Part shown: positions 52,185 through 61,212 of the stretch, one piece after another
Position numbering within the stretch: the stretch's first letter is position 1
Layout: each line of letters begins with the position of its first letter
Assembly (NCBI RefSeq): GCF_042683685.1
Contig: NZ_JBHUOP010000007.1
Location: 45,297 to 109,296, forward strand
Direction: 5' to 3'
Origin: Timonella corticicola
Lineage (GTDB): Bacteria > Actinomycetota > Actinomycetes > Actinomycetales > Cellulomonadaceae
Length of the DNA: 64,000 nucleotides
Position numbers and translations under genes: made by a program
Notes under the pieces: generated by a model
Told to the model about the DNA's origin: nothing
The model's input: the letters and a program-made list of their open reading frames with translations, nothing else
Databases searched by the model: none

Positions 52185-52238
52185 CGACGAGTCCCAACCC
52201 ACCCGCGCAACCCTGCGCTGAGAGGCGGGGACTCGTCG
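52185..52238. repeat. Inverted pair of GGGACTCGTCG motifs (copies 2 and 3)
   Basis: CGACGAGTCCC at 52185-52195 and GGGACTCGTCG at 52228-52238 form an 11-bp exact inverted repeat with 32 bp between. The same 11-mer occurs at 33918 and 61118. Confidence 0.6.
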
Positions 52239-52244
52239 CCAATC

Positions 52245-52300
52245 AAAAAACGCACGTGGCCGGGGCACCCAGGAGAACCTGGGTGCCCCGGCCACGTGCG
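52245..52300 (-). terminator. ppc terminator
   Basis: A perfect 23-bp stem (arm begins CGCACGTGGCCGGGGCACCC) with AGAA loop; on the minus strand it is followed by TTTTTTGATT. Confidence 0.92.
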
Positions 52301-52311
52301 ATGTCCAAGGG

Positions 52312-54984
52312 TCAGCCGGTGTTCTGCAGGCCAGCCGCAACACCCGACACGGATTGGAGCAGCAGGCGCTGTACCTCAGGATCGGTCTCGGCCGACTCGT
52401 CGGCGTTACGCAGCGCGTGCAGAGCCCGCAACTGGATGAGCGACAGTGCGTCCACGTACGGGCTGCGCAGCTTGACCGCCCGATTCAGAACCGGCTTGTT
52501 GGACAGCAACTCCTCGCCGCCGACGATCTTGGTGACCCACTCGGAGGTGCGGGCCATCTCGTCGAGAACCAACTGAGCCAGATCGTCGCGGTCGCCAAGG
52601 GACAGGTAACCCTGAGCGATGCGGAAGTCGGTCTTGGCCAACGACATGCCGACGTTGTCGATCATGGTGCGGAACAGCGGCCACTCCGTGTACGCCTCCT
52701 GAAGCACGTCAAGGTCGCCAACTGCCTCGAGAGCCGCACCCAGGCCAAACCAGCCGGCCAGGTTGATGCGGGCCTGAGTCCACGCGAACACCCAAGGGAT
52801 GGCACGCAGATCCTCAAGCGACTCAACCGACAGACCGCGGCGAGCCGGACGCGAACCAAGCGGCAGTAGACCGACCTCCTCCATCGGGGTGACGGTTGCA
52901 AACCACGGTGCGAAGCCATCGGCCTTGACCAACTTGAAGAAGTGATCGCGCGAGGCGTTCTCCATGGTCTTGGCCACGTGCGCGTACTTGTGCGCTGCGT
53001 CAGCGGTGCGCTTCTCGTTCGATGGGGCGAGGGCCTCAAGGATCGCACCGGCAACCTGATCCACGTGACGGATCGCGATCTCCGAGTTGCCGTAGCGCGC
53101 GAAGATGACCTCACCCTGCTCGGTCAACTTGAAGCGGCCATCCACCGAGTGTGGTGGCTGCGCCAGGATAGCCGAGTGAGCTGGACCGCCACCGCGGCCG
53201 AGAGCGCCACCGCGGCCGTGGAACAGGGTCAACTCGATGTCGTTTTCCTGCGCCCACTTGGCGAGCAGTTCCTGAGCCTCGTACAGGGCGAGGGTCGCGG
53301 CCACCGGTCCGACATCCTTGGACGAGTCCGAGTACCCCAGCATGATCTCGACCCTGTTGCCCGTCTGCGCCAGACGCTCAGCGTACTCAGGAGCAGACGC
53401 GACCTCGTTCATGATGCCCGGGGCAGCCTGCAGGTCGTCGAAAGTCTCAAAGAGGGGCACAACGTCCAAGACCGGCATCTTGCCGTGCGAGCCCACCGCG
53501 GCCCGTGCCAGCTTGTACACGTTGGTCAGATCCTCGGCCGAGGTCGTGAACGACACGATGTAACGGCCAGCCGCACGCGGACCGTAACGATCCTGGATAT
53601 AGGAGATCGCACGGAACACCTCAAGGACCTCTTCAGCGGTCTCGCTCAGCGGTTCGCCGGACTCAAGTTCCGCGAGCACCCGACGGTGCACCTCGGAGTG
53701 TTGACGGCACTCAAGCTCAGCCAGGTGGAAGCCATACGTCTCCACCTGCCAGATCAGGTGCTGCAGGTTACCGTAGGCCTGACGCTTGGCGCCGCCCGCG
53801 ACGAGTGAGTCCTGGACCGTGCGCAACTCCTCAAGGAGTTGGTCCGGGGTCGCATACGCGAGGTCTGCGTTGCGTGCGCGAGTCGCGTGGATCTTACGTG
53901 CAATCAGCAGAACCGCGTGACGGTGTGGCTCGTTGGGGGAACGCTTCGCGATGTCCGCGGCGCGCTCCTCATCGGCATTGCGCAGTCGGGCAAGGAGCGC
54001 CTTGAGCTCCTCGCTTGGAGGAGTGGTCTCTGCATCAAGGGTCAGGCCACGGCCAACGCGGACAGCCACGTTTTCCAACCCCATCAGCACGTGTTCAGAG
54101 GCGATGGCGGCGGCAGAGCGCGTGACCTTGGCAGTCACAAACGGGTTGCCATCACGGTCACCGCCAACCCAGGTGCCGACCCGCAGGAATGGCGGAACAA
54201 CCGGAGCCGTCGCACCGGAGACATCCCCATTGATCGCACCATCCATGCGCGAATACATGTGCGGAACCGCAGTGAACAGGGTGTCATCGAAGACGGCCAT
54301 GATCGCGCGAACCTCAGCCTCGGGCGTCGGCTTCTGCGAACGCAACTGCGCGGTCCGCCACAGGGTGTCGATCTCCTCAATCAACTTGTGACGGATACGA
54401 GTCGACTCGGTGCCGCCCTCCGACACCGACTCGAGCTCCGTCAAGAATCCGGAGATGCGGCGGATCGACGTGGACACGGCACGACGGCGGGCCTCAGTCG
54501 GGTGCGCAGTGAAGACCGGATGGAAACGAATTGACTGCAGACGCTTGAGTGCCTCTTCCTCGCCGATCTCCTCGGACAACTGCGCGTAGGCCTCGGCCAC
54601 AGCACCGTGCTTCTTGGGGAAATTGAAATCGTTGTCGCGGAAACGCAACGAACGGATACGGAAGTGCTCCTCCGCCAGGTTAACCAGGTGGAAGTAGCAG
54701 GTGAAGGCGCGGGCAACCTCGTTTGCTCGGTCCAGCGAGAATGATTTAACGATGTCAACGGCTCGGTCATATGCGCTTGGGCTCGGGTCCGTGTAGGCCT
54801 CGATCGTTGCAGTACGCAGACGTTCGACATCCTCGAAGAGTCCCTCAGAGCCGCTTTCACGCAGGACCTGTCCGAGCAGTGTGGCAAGGAGGTTGACGTC
54901 AGCGCGCATCGAGGCTGGCATTTCCTGCTCAGCTTCTTGGCGCCGCGCAACGTCCGTTGCTTGTGCATTCTTTGGTGTGGACAT
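52312..54984 (-). CDS. ppc: Phosphoenolpyruvate carboxylase
   Basis: 890 residues. Catalytic His in FHPVFTAHPTEARRR near residue 155, GYSDSSKDVGPVAA (Lys/Arg region), the essential FHGRGGALGRGGGP, and the C-terminal QNTG that closes the active site. Carboxylates PEP to oxaloacetate for anaplerosis; cytoplasmic tetramer. Monocistronic: its own terminator lies 12 bp past the stop, and upstream is a divergent nucleosidase gene. The start MSTPKNAQATDV has only a weak ribosome-binding site. Confidence 0.96.
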   Translation of the reverse strand: MSTPKNAQATDVARRQEAEQEMPASMRADVNLLATLLGQVLRESGSEGLFEDVERLRTATIEAYTDPSPSAYDRAVDIVKSFSLDRANEVARAFTCYFHLVNLAEEHFRIRSLRFRDNDFNFPKKHGAVAEAYAQLSEEIGEEEALKRLQSIRFHPVFTAHPTEARRRAVSTSIRRISGFLTELESVSEGGTESTRIRHKLIEEIDTLWRTAQLRSQKPTPEAEVRAIMAVFDDTLFTAVPHMYSRMDGAINGDVSGATAPVVPPFLRVGTWVGGDRDGNPFVTAKVTRSAAAIASEHVLMGLENVAVRVGRGLTLDAETTPPSEELKALLARLRNADEERAADIAKRSPNEPHRHAVLLIARKIHATRARNADLAYATPDQLLEELRTVQDSLVAGGAKRQAYGNLQHLIWQVETYGFHLAELECRQHSEVHRRVLAELESGEPLSETAEEVLEVFRAISYIQDRYGPRAAGRYIVSFTTSAEDLTNVYKLARAAVGSHGKMPVLDVVPLFETFDDLQAAPGIMNEVASAPEYAERLAQTGNRVEIMLGYSDSSKDVGPVAATLALYEAQELLAKWAQENDIELTLFHGRGGALGRGGGPAHSAILAQPPHSVDGRFKLTEQGEVIFARYGNSEIAIRHVDQVAGAILEALAPSNEKRTADAAHKYAHVAKTMENASRDHFFKLVKADGFAPWFATVTPMEEVGLLPLGSRPARRGLSVESLEDLRAIPWVFAWTQARINLAGWFGLGAALEAVGDLDVLQEAYTEWPLFRTMIDNVGMSLAKTDFRIAQGYLSLGDRDDLAQLVLDEMARTSEWVTKIVGGEELLSNKPVLNRAVKLRSPYVDALSLIQLRALHALRNADESAETDPEVQRLLLQSVSGVAAGLQNTG

Positions 54985-55138
54985 GACTCAATGCTAACCG
55001 TCCTGTTGTATTCAAAGATTTCGGTGTTCAAACTTTGGCGTAAAAATCGGGGAAATAGTGTGTGGTATGCGCCACTCTGGGTAAAGCTCCTGCTGGTTGG
55101 GGTGGGCGGGACCCGGTGCTCGATGCGATGATCGAGGC

Positions 55139-55696
55139 GTGAAACTTCTTGTCGCCGCCCTTGCCATCGAACTTGACGCCTTCCCCGAATCGATCGAGGA
55201 GTTTGACCGGCTAGTCACCGGAGCCGGCAAGCTACGCGCCGGTCTGGAGCTGACTCGCGCCCTGGAACGCGGGACGTACGACGAGGTGGTCGTGCTCGGT
55301 ACCGCCGGTTCCGTTGGCGGGCGGGTTCCGTTGGGGATCTACGACATCTCTGAGGCCATCCAGCATGACGTGGCCGATCTTGAGGGAGTGCGCGGCAAGT
55401 CCATGGTTGTGCCCGAGCGAGTATCGACCGGGCGTGAGGGATTGGTCATCGCCACCGGAGACGTGTTCGTGCAGTCGCAGGAGCAGGTCGACCTCATCGT
55501 TTCGCTCGGCGGTTCGCTCGTGGACATGGAAACCTACGTGTACATCTGGGTGGCCCAGCAGTATGGGGTTCCGATCCGCGTGGTGAAGTCCGTCTCCGAT
55601 TCCGCCGAGGACGGCGCGATCCACGACTGGCGCTCGCGGGTTGTGCAGTGCTCCGGCGAACTGTGGGAGTGGTTCCAGGCCGAATACGCCGTCTGA
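55139..55696 (+). CDS. Nucleosidase of the phosphorylase (PNP/MTAN) superfamily
   Basis: 185 residues from GTG. KLLVAALAIELDAFPES at the N-terminus, VVVLGTAGSVGGRVPLG (phosphate/base loop), LGGSLVDMETYVYIWVAQ with the conserved Met-Glu that binds ribose, and RVVKSVSDSAEDGAIHDW. Expected to cleave purine nucleosides or methylthioadenosine/S-adenosylhomocysteine; exact substrate unclear. Shorter than MTAN (about 230), so a trimmed family member. Confidence 0.78.
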   Translation: MKLLVAALAIELDAFPESIEEFDRLVTGAGKLRAGLELTRALERGTYDEVVVLGTAGSVGGRVPLGIYDISEAIQHDVADLEGVRGKSMVVPERVSTGREGLVIATGDVFVQSQEQVDLIVSLGGSLVDMETYVYIWVAQQYGVPIRVVKSVSDSAEDGAIHDWRSRVVQCSGELWEWFQAEYAV

Positions 55697-55713
55697 CTGA
55701 CCTGGCGTCCGTA

Positions 55714-55764
55714 AACGTGTAGGGAATTACGTGTGCATGCGCGCACAAGTAAAACCTGCACGTT
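55714..55764. repeat. Imperfect palindrome between convergent genes
   Basis: Arms AACGTGTAGG..TTACGTGTGCATGC and its complement (AACGTGCAGGTTTTACTTGTGC read backwards) pair with few mismatches. The right arm read on the minus strand resembles group 1 (GGTTTTGTCTTGTGCGTG at 282-299). Confidence 0.65.
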
Positions 55765-55793
55765 CATTTTGGTTGGGAGAGGCGGAGCCTGGA

Positions 55794-56477
55794 CTAGGCG
55801 GAACGGTGCGAGGCGGACGCGAAGCCGAGCCACGTGTGGCGGTTGTTCCACCAGCACCAGCCAACCTTCGGTGCGTTGCGGCGTTCGGTTCCGTCCCGCC
55901 CGGTGCCGTTGCTGATCCAGATCGCTGGGGTGCGCGAGTCGAACCTTCCGTTTGATTTCCGGAGCCGCGAGCCAACGGTCATGAAGCACAGATTGCGTTC
56001 CAGCGCCTGCGGGTTCTGCAGGACCCAGAAGATGCCTTCATGCAGTAACAGGGGCGACCGGTTGCGCCCCGCGATTTCCGGTATCGCTTCGGCGGGGCTC
56101 CAGTTGGCGAGGTGATCGCCTCGGTCCAGATCGTGCACAAGGTAGATCGCTGCATTGGGCGCTTCAACCTCAGTTGGCGTGAAGTCATCGACATCGGTCA
56201 TGTCCGTCACCACGAACCCTGGCTTTCCGGCGCGATTCAGCAGCGGTGCGAGCCCAGAAGGCTGAGCCTGTTCCCGGTTGATGACGAGTAGCGCGTCGGT
56301 ACGGTCGGCACCGTGCGCCTCCGCGAAGTTCCGCAGCGTCTCGGCTGACACGTCAGTTAGTTTTGGGATTCCATTGGCGACGAGCCGGTCCACCTGCTCT
56401 GCCAGGCTCGGAAGAGCAGTCGGTTGCGTGCGGTGTTGTGCGTCCTGATCGTGGGGTGATCCGGGAGATGCAGTCAC
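55794..56477 (-). CDS. DUF5701 protein
   Basis: 227 residues. AGKPGFVVTDMTDVDDFTPT, AIYLVHDLDRGDHLANWSP, and the C-terminal TPAIWISNGTGRDGTERRNA with VGWCWWNNRHTWLGFASA identify DUF5701, a conserved actinobacterial family of unknown role. No signal or membrane helix. Convergent with the nucleosidase, separated by a palindrome. Confidence 0.8.
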   Translation of the reverse strand: MTASPGSPHDQDAQHRTQPTALPSLAEQVDRLVANGIPKLTDVSAETLRNFAEAHGADRTDALLVINREQAQPSGLAPLLNRAGKPGFVVTDMTDVDDFTPTEVEAPNAAIYLVHDLDRGDHLANWSPAEAIPEIAGRNRSPLLLHEGIFWVLQNPQALERNLCFMTVGSRLRKSNGRFDSRTPAIWISNGTGRDGTERRNAPKVGWCWWNNRHTWLGFASASHRSA

Positions 56478-56537
56478 TAAGGCTCCTGAAGGGTGAGGCG
56501 TTATCGTTCGCTCATGGGAATTCGTTTGAGAGTGCCA

Positions 56538-57269
56538 CTACGGCGTGCGGCGGCGCAGTGTTAGGGAAGCAAGCAGGATGCAGCCGACCACGAATGCGAA
56601 CGTGATGAGAAGTGGCCCGTAAATGTCCCTGGCAGCGCCGCCACCCGCAACCGCGTCCACGGCATCGATCGCATGGCTGAGCGGAAGCCAATCGGACGCA
56701 GCGTGGAGGACAGCCGGCATCTGATCGCGGGGCATGAAGATGCCACCCAGAATGACCTGTGGAATCACCAGAACGGGCATGAACTGAACCGCCTGGAACT
56801 CAGTTCGCGCAAAGGCGCTTGCGAGCAGGCCGAGCGCGGTTCCAAGTAACGCGTTCAGGATCGCAACGATACCCAACTGCCAGAGCGACCCATCGATGGA
56901 TAGGTTGCACACGTACACGGCAAACAGCACGGTGATCACTGCCTGCGCTATTGCGGCGAGCCCAAAGGCTAAGGCGTATCCCAGGATGAAGTCGAACTTG
57001 CCGATTGGGGTGGTCAGCAGCCGTTCGAGGGTTCCCGAACGGCGTTCCCGCAGGGTTGTGACGCTCGTGATCAGGAACATGACCACGAAGGGAAACAGGG
57101 CAAGGATTGCCGGACCAACGGAATCGAACATTGGTGTATCGGTGAAGAGCCAGGCAAAGAGGCCAACGAGAAGGCTCGGAGCGACGAGGAGAAGCGCAAG
57201 CGATCTGCGGTCGTGGCTCAGTTGACGCAGTACGCGACTGGCCGTGGCGAAAGTTCGGTTGAGACTCAT
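56538..57269 (-). CDS. ABC-2 type transporter permease
   Basis: 243 residues with six predicted helices. The ABC-2 signature includes TSVTTLRERRSGTLERLLTTP near residue 70 and VQFMPVLVIPQVILGGIFMP. Exports an unknown substrate, drug or lipid, with the ATPase that overlaps it by four bases. Controlled probably by the TetR gene upstream. Confidence 0.88.
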   Translation of the reverse strand: MSLNRTFATASRVLRQLSHDRRSLALLLVAPSLLVGLFAWLFTDTPMFDSVGPAILALFPFVVMFLITSVTTLRERRSGTLERLLTTPIGKFDFILGYALAFGLAAIAQAVITVLFAVYVCNLSIDGSLWQLGIVAILNALLGTALGLLASAFARTEFQAVQFMPVLVIPQVILGGIFMPRDQMPAVLHAASDWLPLSHAIDAVDAVAGGGAARDIYGPLLITFAFVVGCILLASLTLRRRTP

Positions 57270-58006
57270 GCGTGGTCCCTCTCGATCAGGGCGAGGAATG
57301 CCCGGTCAGGGTCCGAAGCGCCAGTTTCCGTGAGTAGTCCCTGTGGTGTGGTGTCTGAGATGATTCGTCCATCCCGCATCAGCAGTAGGCGGTCGCAGCG
57401 CAGTGCCTCATCCATGACGTGGCTCGACACGATGAGGGTTGCGCCGTCATCCGCTAGGGATCGGAACACGCCCCACAACTCTTCGCGCAGTACGGGGTCG
57501 AGGCCAACGGTTGGTTCATCGAGTACCAAGAGTTCGGGCTGGCCGAGAATCGCTACGGCTAGCGAGACGCGGTTCTCCTGTCCGCCGCTGAGCGATCCCA
57601 CGGTCTGCTTGGCCTGCGCCTGGAGGTTGACCTGCGCGATTGCCCGGTCCACATCGCTCACCGGGGCGCCGCTGAGTCGGGCGAAGTAGCGGAGATTCTG
57701 TTCGACTGTCAGGTCGGAGTACACCGACGCGGACTGGGTGTTGTACGCGACTCGATTGCGTAGTTCCGTGCTGCCTGCGGGAACGCCAAACACCTTGACT
57801 GAACCGTCCTGAATCTTCTGTACGCCAACGATTGCGCGCATGAGCGTGGTCTTGCCGCAGCCTGACGGCCCCAGGAGACCGGTGATACTTCCGCGGGGAA
57901 CCTCTAGTTCAAGGCCGTCGAATACCTGGGTTGCCCCACGACGCACTCCGAGCCCGCGGACGGTGACCGCCGAGTTCCATGGCTCGCGAGGTGAATAATT
58001 CATCAT
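57266..58006 (-). CDS. ABC exporter ATP-binding protein
   Basis: 246 residues: Walker A GPSGCGKTTLMRA near residue 48, signature LSGGQENRVSLAVA, Walker B LLVLDEPTVGLD, switch His SSHVMDEAL. The start ATGATG lies within a 26-bp perfect palindrome and 5 bases after an AATAAT -10 element, so the message is probably leaderless and its start is covered by a repressor. Operon with the ABC-2 permease. Confidence 0.9.
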   Translation of the reverse strand: MMNYSPREPWNSAVTVRGLGVRRGATQVFDGLELEVPRGSITGLLGPSGCGKTTLMRAIVGVQKIQDGSVKVFGVPAGSTELRNRVAYNTQSASVYSDLTVEQNLRYFARLSGAPVSDVDRAIAQVNLQAQAKQTVGSLSGGQENRVSLAVAILGQPELLVLDEPTVGLDPVLREELWGVFRSLADDGATLIVSSHVMDEALRCDRLLLMRDGRIISDTTPQGLLTETGASDPDRAFLALIERDHA

Positions 58007-58019
58007 ATGATGAATTATT
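57994..58019. promoter_or_regulatory. 26-bp perfect palindromic operator at the ABC exporter start
   Basis: Half site AATAATTCATCAT is exactly mirrored. It spans the -10 element, transcription start and ATG of the ATPase gene (minus strand). TTGACA at 58043-58038 is the -35 element, 18 bp upstream of AATAAT. Likely bound by the TetR encoded at 58113-58724. Confidence 0.85.
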
Positions 58020-58083
58020 TCGGGCAGAACTTTCCGCTGTCAAGGGTGCGAGAGATCTGACCTGTATCCGTGACGCCCGCGCT

Positions 58084-58107
58084 GCACCGCTGGGAAGGCC
58101 GCGGTGC
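58084..58107 (-). terminator. Hairpin after the TetR gene
   Basis: GCACCGC and GCGGTGC pair around ten bases just beyond the TetR stop, without a clear T run; it separates TetR from the exporter promoter. Confidence 0.5.
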
Positions 58108-58112
58108 CGAGG

Positions 58113-58724
58113 TCAGTTGACGAGGTAGCGCTGCAGTGTGGGGCCTACGAGATCAACGAGTTCGTCGATTCCCGCATCGGCCACACCCGGGAGCTTCAGA
58201 ATGTAACGGGCCACAATCAGTCCCGCGATCTGGCTACCCATGAGCGAAGCACGCAGCTCCGCATCCGGCACGTCCAGCGCATCCACGACTTTGCGCAGCA
58301 CCTCGTGCTGGAGAAACCCCGACATGAGGGGAGTGGTTGTCTTGTTTCCCACCGCAGACCGAATGATGAGCACCGTCCGTTTCTGGACCACAGGGTCGTC
58401 CAATGCGGTCAAGAGAAAGCGAACGATGCTCGCCCCGATTTCCTCACGTGGACCTGCCAAGATCTTCGGCAGCTCTAAGTCTGGCCTGATGGGGGCACGC
58501 ACAGTGGCTCCGAAAAGATCGGACTTCGTGCCGAAATAGTGATGGAGCAGAGCGGGGTCAACGCCCGCGCGGCTTGCGATGCCGCGCATCGTCGCGCCGT
58601 CATATCCCCGCTCCGCAAACTCATCGGCCGCAGCGGCAACGATCTGCTCGCGCCGGTTCGCCGACTCACTCGCACGAGGACGGCCTCGACGACGTTTCGG
58701 AGCAGCTTCGGGGCGGTTTGGCAT
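58113..58724 (-). CDS. TetR-family regulator of the ABC exporter
   Basis: 203 residues from MPNRPEAAPKRRRGRPRASE, a basic Arg-rich start common in the family. The helix-turn-helix reads ATMRGIASRAGVDPALLHHYFG. The ligand domain carries FLLTALDDPVVQKRTVLIIR and ends LVDLVGPTLQRYL. Same strand as the exporter genes 107 bp downstream, where the 26-bp palindrome stands. Longer in-frame starts up to 58904 run through the palindrome region and lack homology. Confidence 0.86.
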   Translation of the reverse strand: MPNRPEAAPKRRRGRPRASESANRREQIVAAAADEFAERGYDGATMRGIASRAGVDPALLHHYFGTKSDLFGATVRAPIRPDLELPKILAGPREEIGASIVRFLLTALDDPVVQKRTVLIIRSAVGNKTTTPLMSGFLQHEVLRKVVDALDVPDAELRASLMGSQIAGLIVARYILKLPGVADAGIDELVDLVGPTLQRYLVN

Positions 58725-59053
58725 GAGCCTCATCCTATCGTCGGCGCTGGCATGCAGGTAAATCACTCGCATGCTCCCGTCATGCGATTGAGAAGCGGCG
58801 TGAAGGACGCTACAGCACCCGCTTGACGACGAGCCCTCACCTTCCCAGCAGCGTTCAGGCTTTTCTGTGCCTGTATTTGAGAGTGCGCAAATCTGCACTC
58901 TCACCGAATGCGAGTACTGGTTTGCGCACTCTCAAATGGATGGGGCGGTGCGAGTGCACTCTGGTTGCTCTGTCCCACACGAGAGTGCAGAATCATTCAG
59001 TCGGCGCCGGGCGGTTTCAGTCGGAACACTGTGCTTTCTTCTGTGATGGCGGG
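58725..59053 (-). other. Gene-free region with a long palindrome
   Basis: No coding sequence. Holds the palindrome at 58875-58937 and a further CTGCACTCTC/GAGAGTGCAG inverted pair (58894-58903 with 58980-58989). Confidence 0.6.
58875..58937. repeat. Long palindrome upstream of the TetR gene
   Basis: ATTTGAGAGTGCGCAAA and its exact complement (17 bp each) enclose 29 bp containing another GAGTGCAG-type half site, so GAGAGTGC occurs several times within 120 bp. Confidence 0.8.
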
Positions 59054-60100
59054 CTAGTTGTTGGTGGGGTTGGCGTTGATGTCCGTGGCTTCGATCCAGG
59101 CATCGATTCTCTCCCACCAGTCAAAGAGCCACTCGACCCGTTCGGCTTTACCTGCCGGAATGTCCTGCGGTGCAACGTACCAGGAGTTCATGACCAGGGT
59201 CTTGTTCATGGGGAGGGCCTGCCACAGTTGTTTCAGCGAGTCGAACTGCTCCAGTCCCGTATGCCCCACAAACACCAGACCTGCATCTGGTTTGGCATCG
59301 ACCGCAGCGAACAATCCGCCAGGGCGGGGCGCCAGAAGGTTGCGCATGCTTGCAGCGCGATCGGCCAGATCAGCGTAGCCACCATCCTTGAGCTGGCGAA
59401 TACGTGAGTCACGACGGTTTGGCGAGAAATTACCGCCCTCGGGGAACACCACGAGGGCGTCGTCTTTGTCCATATCCATCGCCATATGCGCGATGCGCTT
59501 GGTGGGCTCTGATCCGTGAACGCGGGTGTCACGGTCACTGAACGGTGTGGGGGTAAGAAACACCATCGGTAGACGGTTCATCAACACGTCAATGGTCGGA
59601 TCCCACTGCAGGGTGTCCTTCAACACGATCCGTGGCTCGCGGCGCACCCCATTGATCAGCGTATTCACCAGAATGAAGGAATCGCCCGGACCCGCGTGAC
59701 GGGAAGCGATGATGAGCGGCGCTCCGGGTGCGACGCGATCGATATCGGCACCCGTGTGGTGAATCGTGAGGCGTAGACTCCACCGTGCAAAACGGAACAG
59801 TTCGCCCAGAATCCACCCCACTAACCGATAGTGCGCCCTCTGGAAGAACGGTCGTTGCAGTGCGTATCCGAAACCAGAGGCAACCCATAAACCAAAGAGG
59901 ATCACCAGCGCGAGTCCCTCAAGCACAAGGTAATACGAGAGCAGCGCCACGATGCGGGTGATCCTGCCGAACCTCGGAATCAACGCGAGCAGCATGACCA
60001 CCAGCAGTTGGATCGGGATCGTGGTCACGAGGATCAAGGCAAGAAGAACGACGGCGGGAGCCAACACGATCCGACGGACGAACTGCGGTGGGATTCTCAC
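59054..60100 (-). CDS. 1-acylglycerol-3-phosphate acyltransferase-like (PlsC) protein
   Basis: 348 residues. Two hydrophobic helices at about 10-90, then an acyltransferase domain with the variant motif I SRHAGPGDSF (His-x4-Asp kept), FLTPTPFSDRDTR and motif III VVFPEGGNFS near residue 220. It should transfer an acyl chain to a lysolipid or other alcohol at the membrane. Its ATG overlaps the stop of the patatin-like gene by four bases, suggesting joint lipid remodelling. Confidence 0.83.
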   Translation of the reverse strand: MRIPPQFVRRIVLAPAVVLLALILVTTIPIQLLVVMLLALIPRFGRITRIVALLSYYLVLEGLALVILFGLWVASGFGYALQRPFFQRAHYRLVGWILGELFRFARWSLRLTIHHTGADIDRVAPGAPLIIASRHAGPGDSFILVNTLINGVRREPRIVLKDTLQWDPTIDVLMNRLPMVFLTPTPFSDRDTRVHGSEPTKRIAHMAMDMDKDDALVVFPEGGNFSPNRRDSRIRQLKDGGYADLADRAASMRNLLAPRPGGLFAAVDAKPDAGLVFVGHTGLEQFDSLKQLWQALPMNKTLVMNSWYVAPQDIPAGKAERVEWLFDWWERIDAWIEATDINANPTNN

Positions 60101-61047
60101 GGCTGTTCCTGCTCTCGAGTCTTGCCGCGTACGGTCATCCCGAAATACGACTCAATGGACAGGTTTCCATTCGGATTCAGATCCTCGATGGCGCTGCTCG
60201 GTTGCCGCAGAAACTCGGTAGAGAATCGGTAGGCCTGACGCATCCGTCCATCAGAACCCTTAAGGGTCGGAATCGTGGCGTTCCGTTTCCCACCAGGCGG
60301 CACCCCACCAGAGGGCATGACATGGACTGTCACACCCTCGGGAATCCGGGCCAGTTCCTCAGCGAACCGATGTCTACGAGCAATCTCAAACGACACCCAC
60401 ATCGACCCGATGATGTTCGTAGGACGAGAAAGTGGTTCCTCAATCCGACCGACCTGCATCACGTAGATGGTTTCAGCCCCAAGTTCAACGGCTTTACCCA
60501 GCGGAATGGACGCAACGAGCCCGCCATCGTACAGATGCTCCCCATCGATCACTGCGGGTGGAAGAATCCCCGGAACCGATGCCGAGGCCACAACCGCAGG
60601 GATGAGAGGTCCTGAGGAGAACCAGCGCTCGCGGGCCTCCTCAACGCTGGCGGCAACCGTGTAGAACGGAACCTGCAACTCCTCGAAAGATGCCCCACGA
60701 CCAAGTGTTTCCTCAAGGAGGCGGAGCAGAGGCGCTGCTGACAACGTGTGGTTACGATGCCGTGCCAGCGTCGCAGCCTGCCGAAACACCGACTGGCCAT
60801 ACACCTGCCTTGCCAACTCAGAGGCCCACGCCCGCGTCAGCGGTTCAATCGCCTCCGTGCTGGGAGTTTGCGCGATCAATGCTCCGTTGATTGCGCCAAT
60901 CGAGGTTCCAACCACCAGATCAGGGGTGATGCCGGACTCAAGGAGTGCGCGCACCTGGCCAACCTCAACAGCCCCGCGTACACCACCGCCGCCAAACACG
61001 AACGCGACAGGGCCACGCGGATGAGCAGCGGTCTCAGTGGAAGTCAC
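60097..61047 (-). CDS. Patatin-like phospholipase
   Basis: 316 residues. Oxyanion loop FVFGGGGVRGAVEVGQVRAL, nucleophile GTSIGAING (Gly-x-Ser-x-Gly) near residue 48, and catalytic Asp in LYDGGLVASIP near residue 165. Hydrolyses acyl esters of phospholipids; no signal peptide. Coupled with the downstream acyltransferase, it could supply lysolipid that the second enzyme re-acylates. Confidence 0.88.
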   Translation of the reverse strand: MTSTETAAHPRGPVAFVFGGGGVRGAVEVGQVRALLESGITPDLVVGTSIGAINGALIAQTPSTEAIEPLTRAWASELARQVYGQSVFRQAATLARHRNHTLSAAPLLRLLEETLGRGASFEELQVPFYTVAASVEEARERWFSSGPLIPAVVASASVPGILPPAVIDGEHLYDGGLVASIPLGKAVELGAETIYVMQVGRIEEPLSRPTNIIGSMWVSFEIARRHRFAEELARIPEGVTVHVMPSGGVPPGGKRNATIPTLKGSDGRMRQAYRFSTEFLRQPSSAIEDLNPNGNLSIESYFGMTVRGKTREQEQP

Positions 61048-61117
61048 CCTTCAATCCTATCGAGGGTGCCCCGCCCCTGCCGGGTACGGCTGGGGTGGTG
61101 AGTGGTGTAGAGAGGGA

Positions 61118-61128
61118 GGGACTCGTCG
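61118..61128. repeat. Short repeated motif GGGACTCGTCG, copy 4
   Basis: Exact 11-mer followed by TGAAGCAGA, similar to the copy read leftward from 52195 (ATAAGCAGA). Confidence 0.5.
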
Positions 61129-61169
61129 TGAAGCAGAAGGACTGCCATGGTGTGCCAACAGGGCGCACA

Positions 61170-61201
61170 GCACAAGGGAGGGCTGATGCCGTCCCTTGTG
61201 C
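61170..61201 (-). terminator. SDR gene terminator
   Basis: GCACAAGGGA and TCCCTTGTGC pair perfectly around 12 nt just after the SDR stop on the minus strand. Confidence 0.65.
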
Positions 61202-61212
61202 CCGAGCACGGA

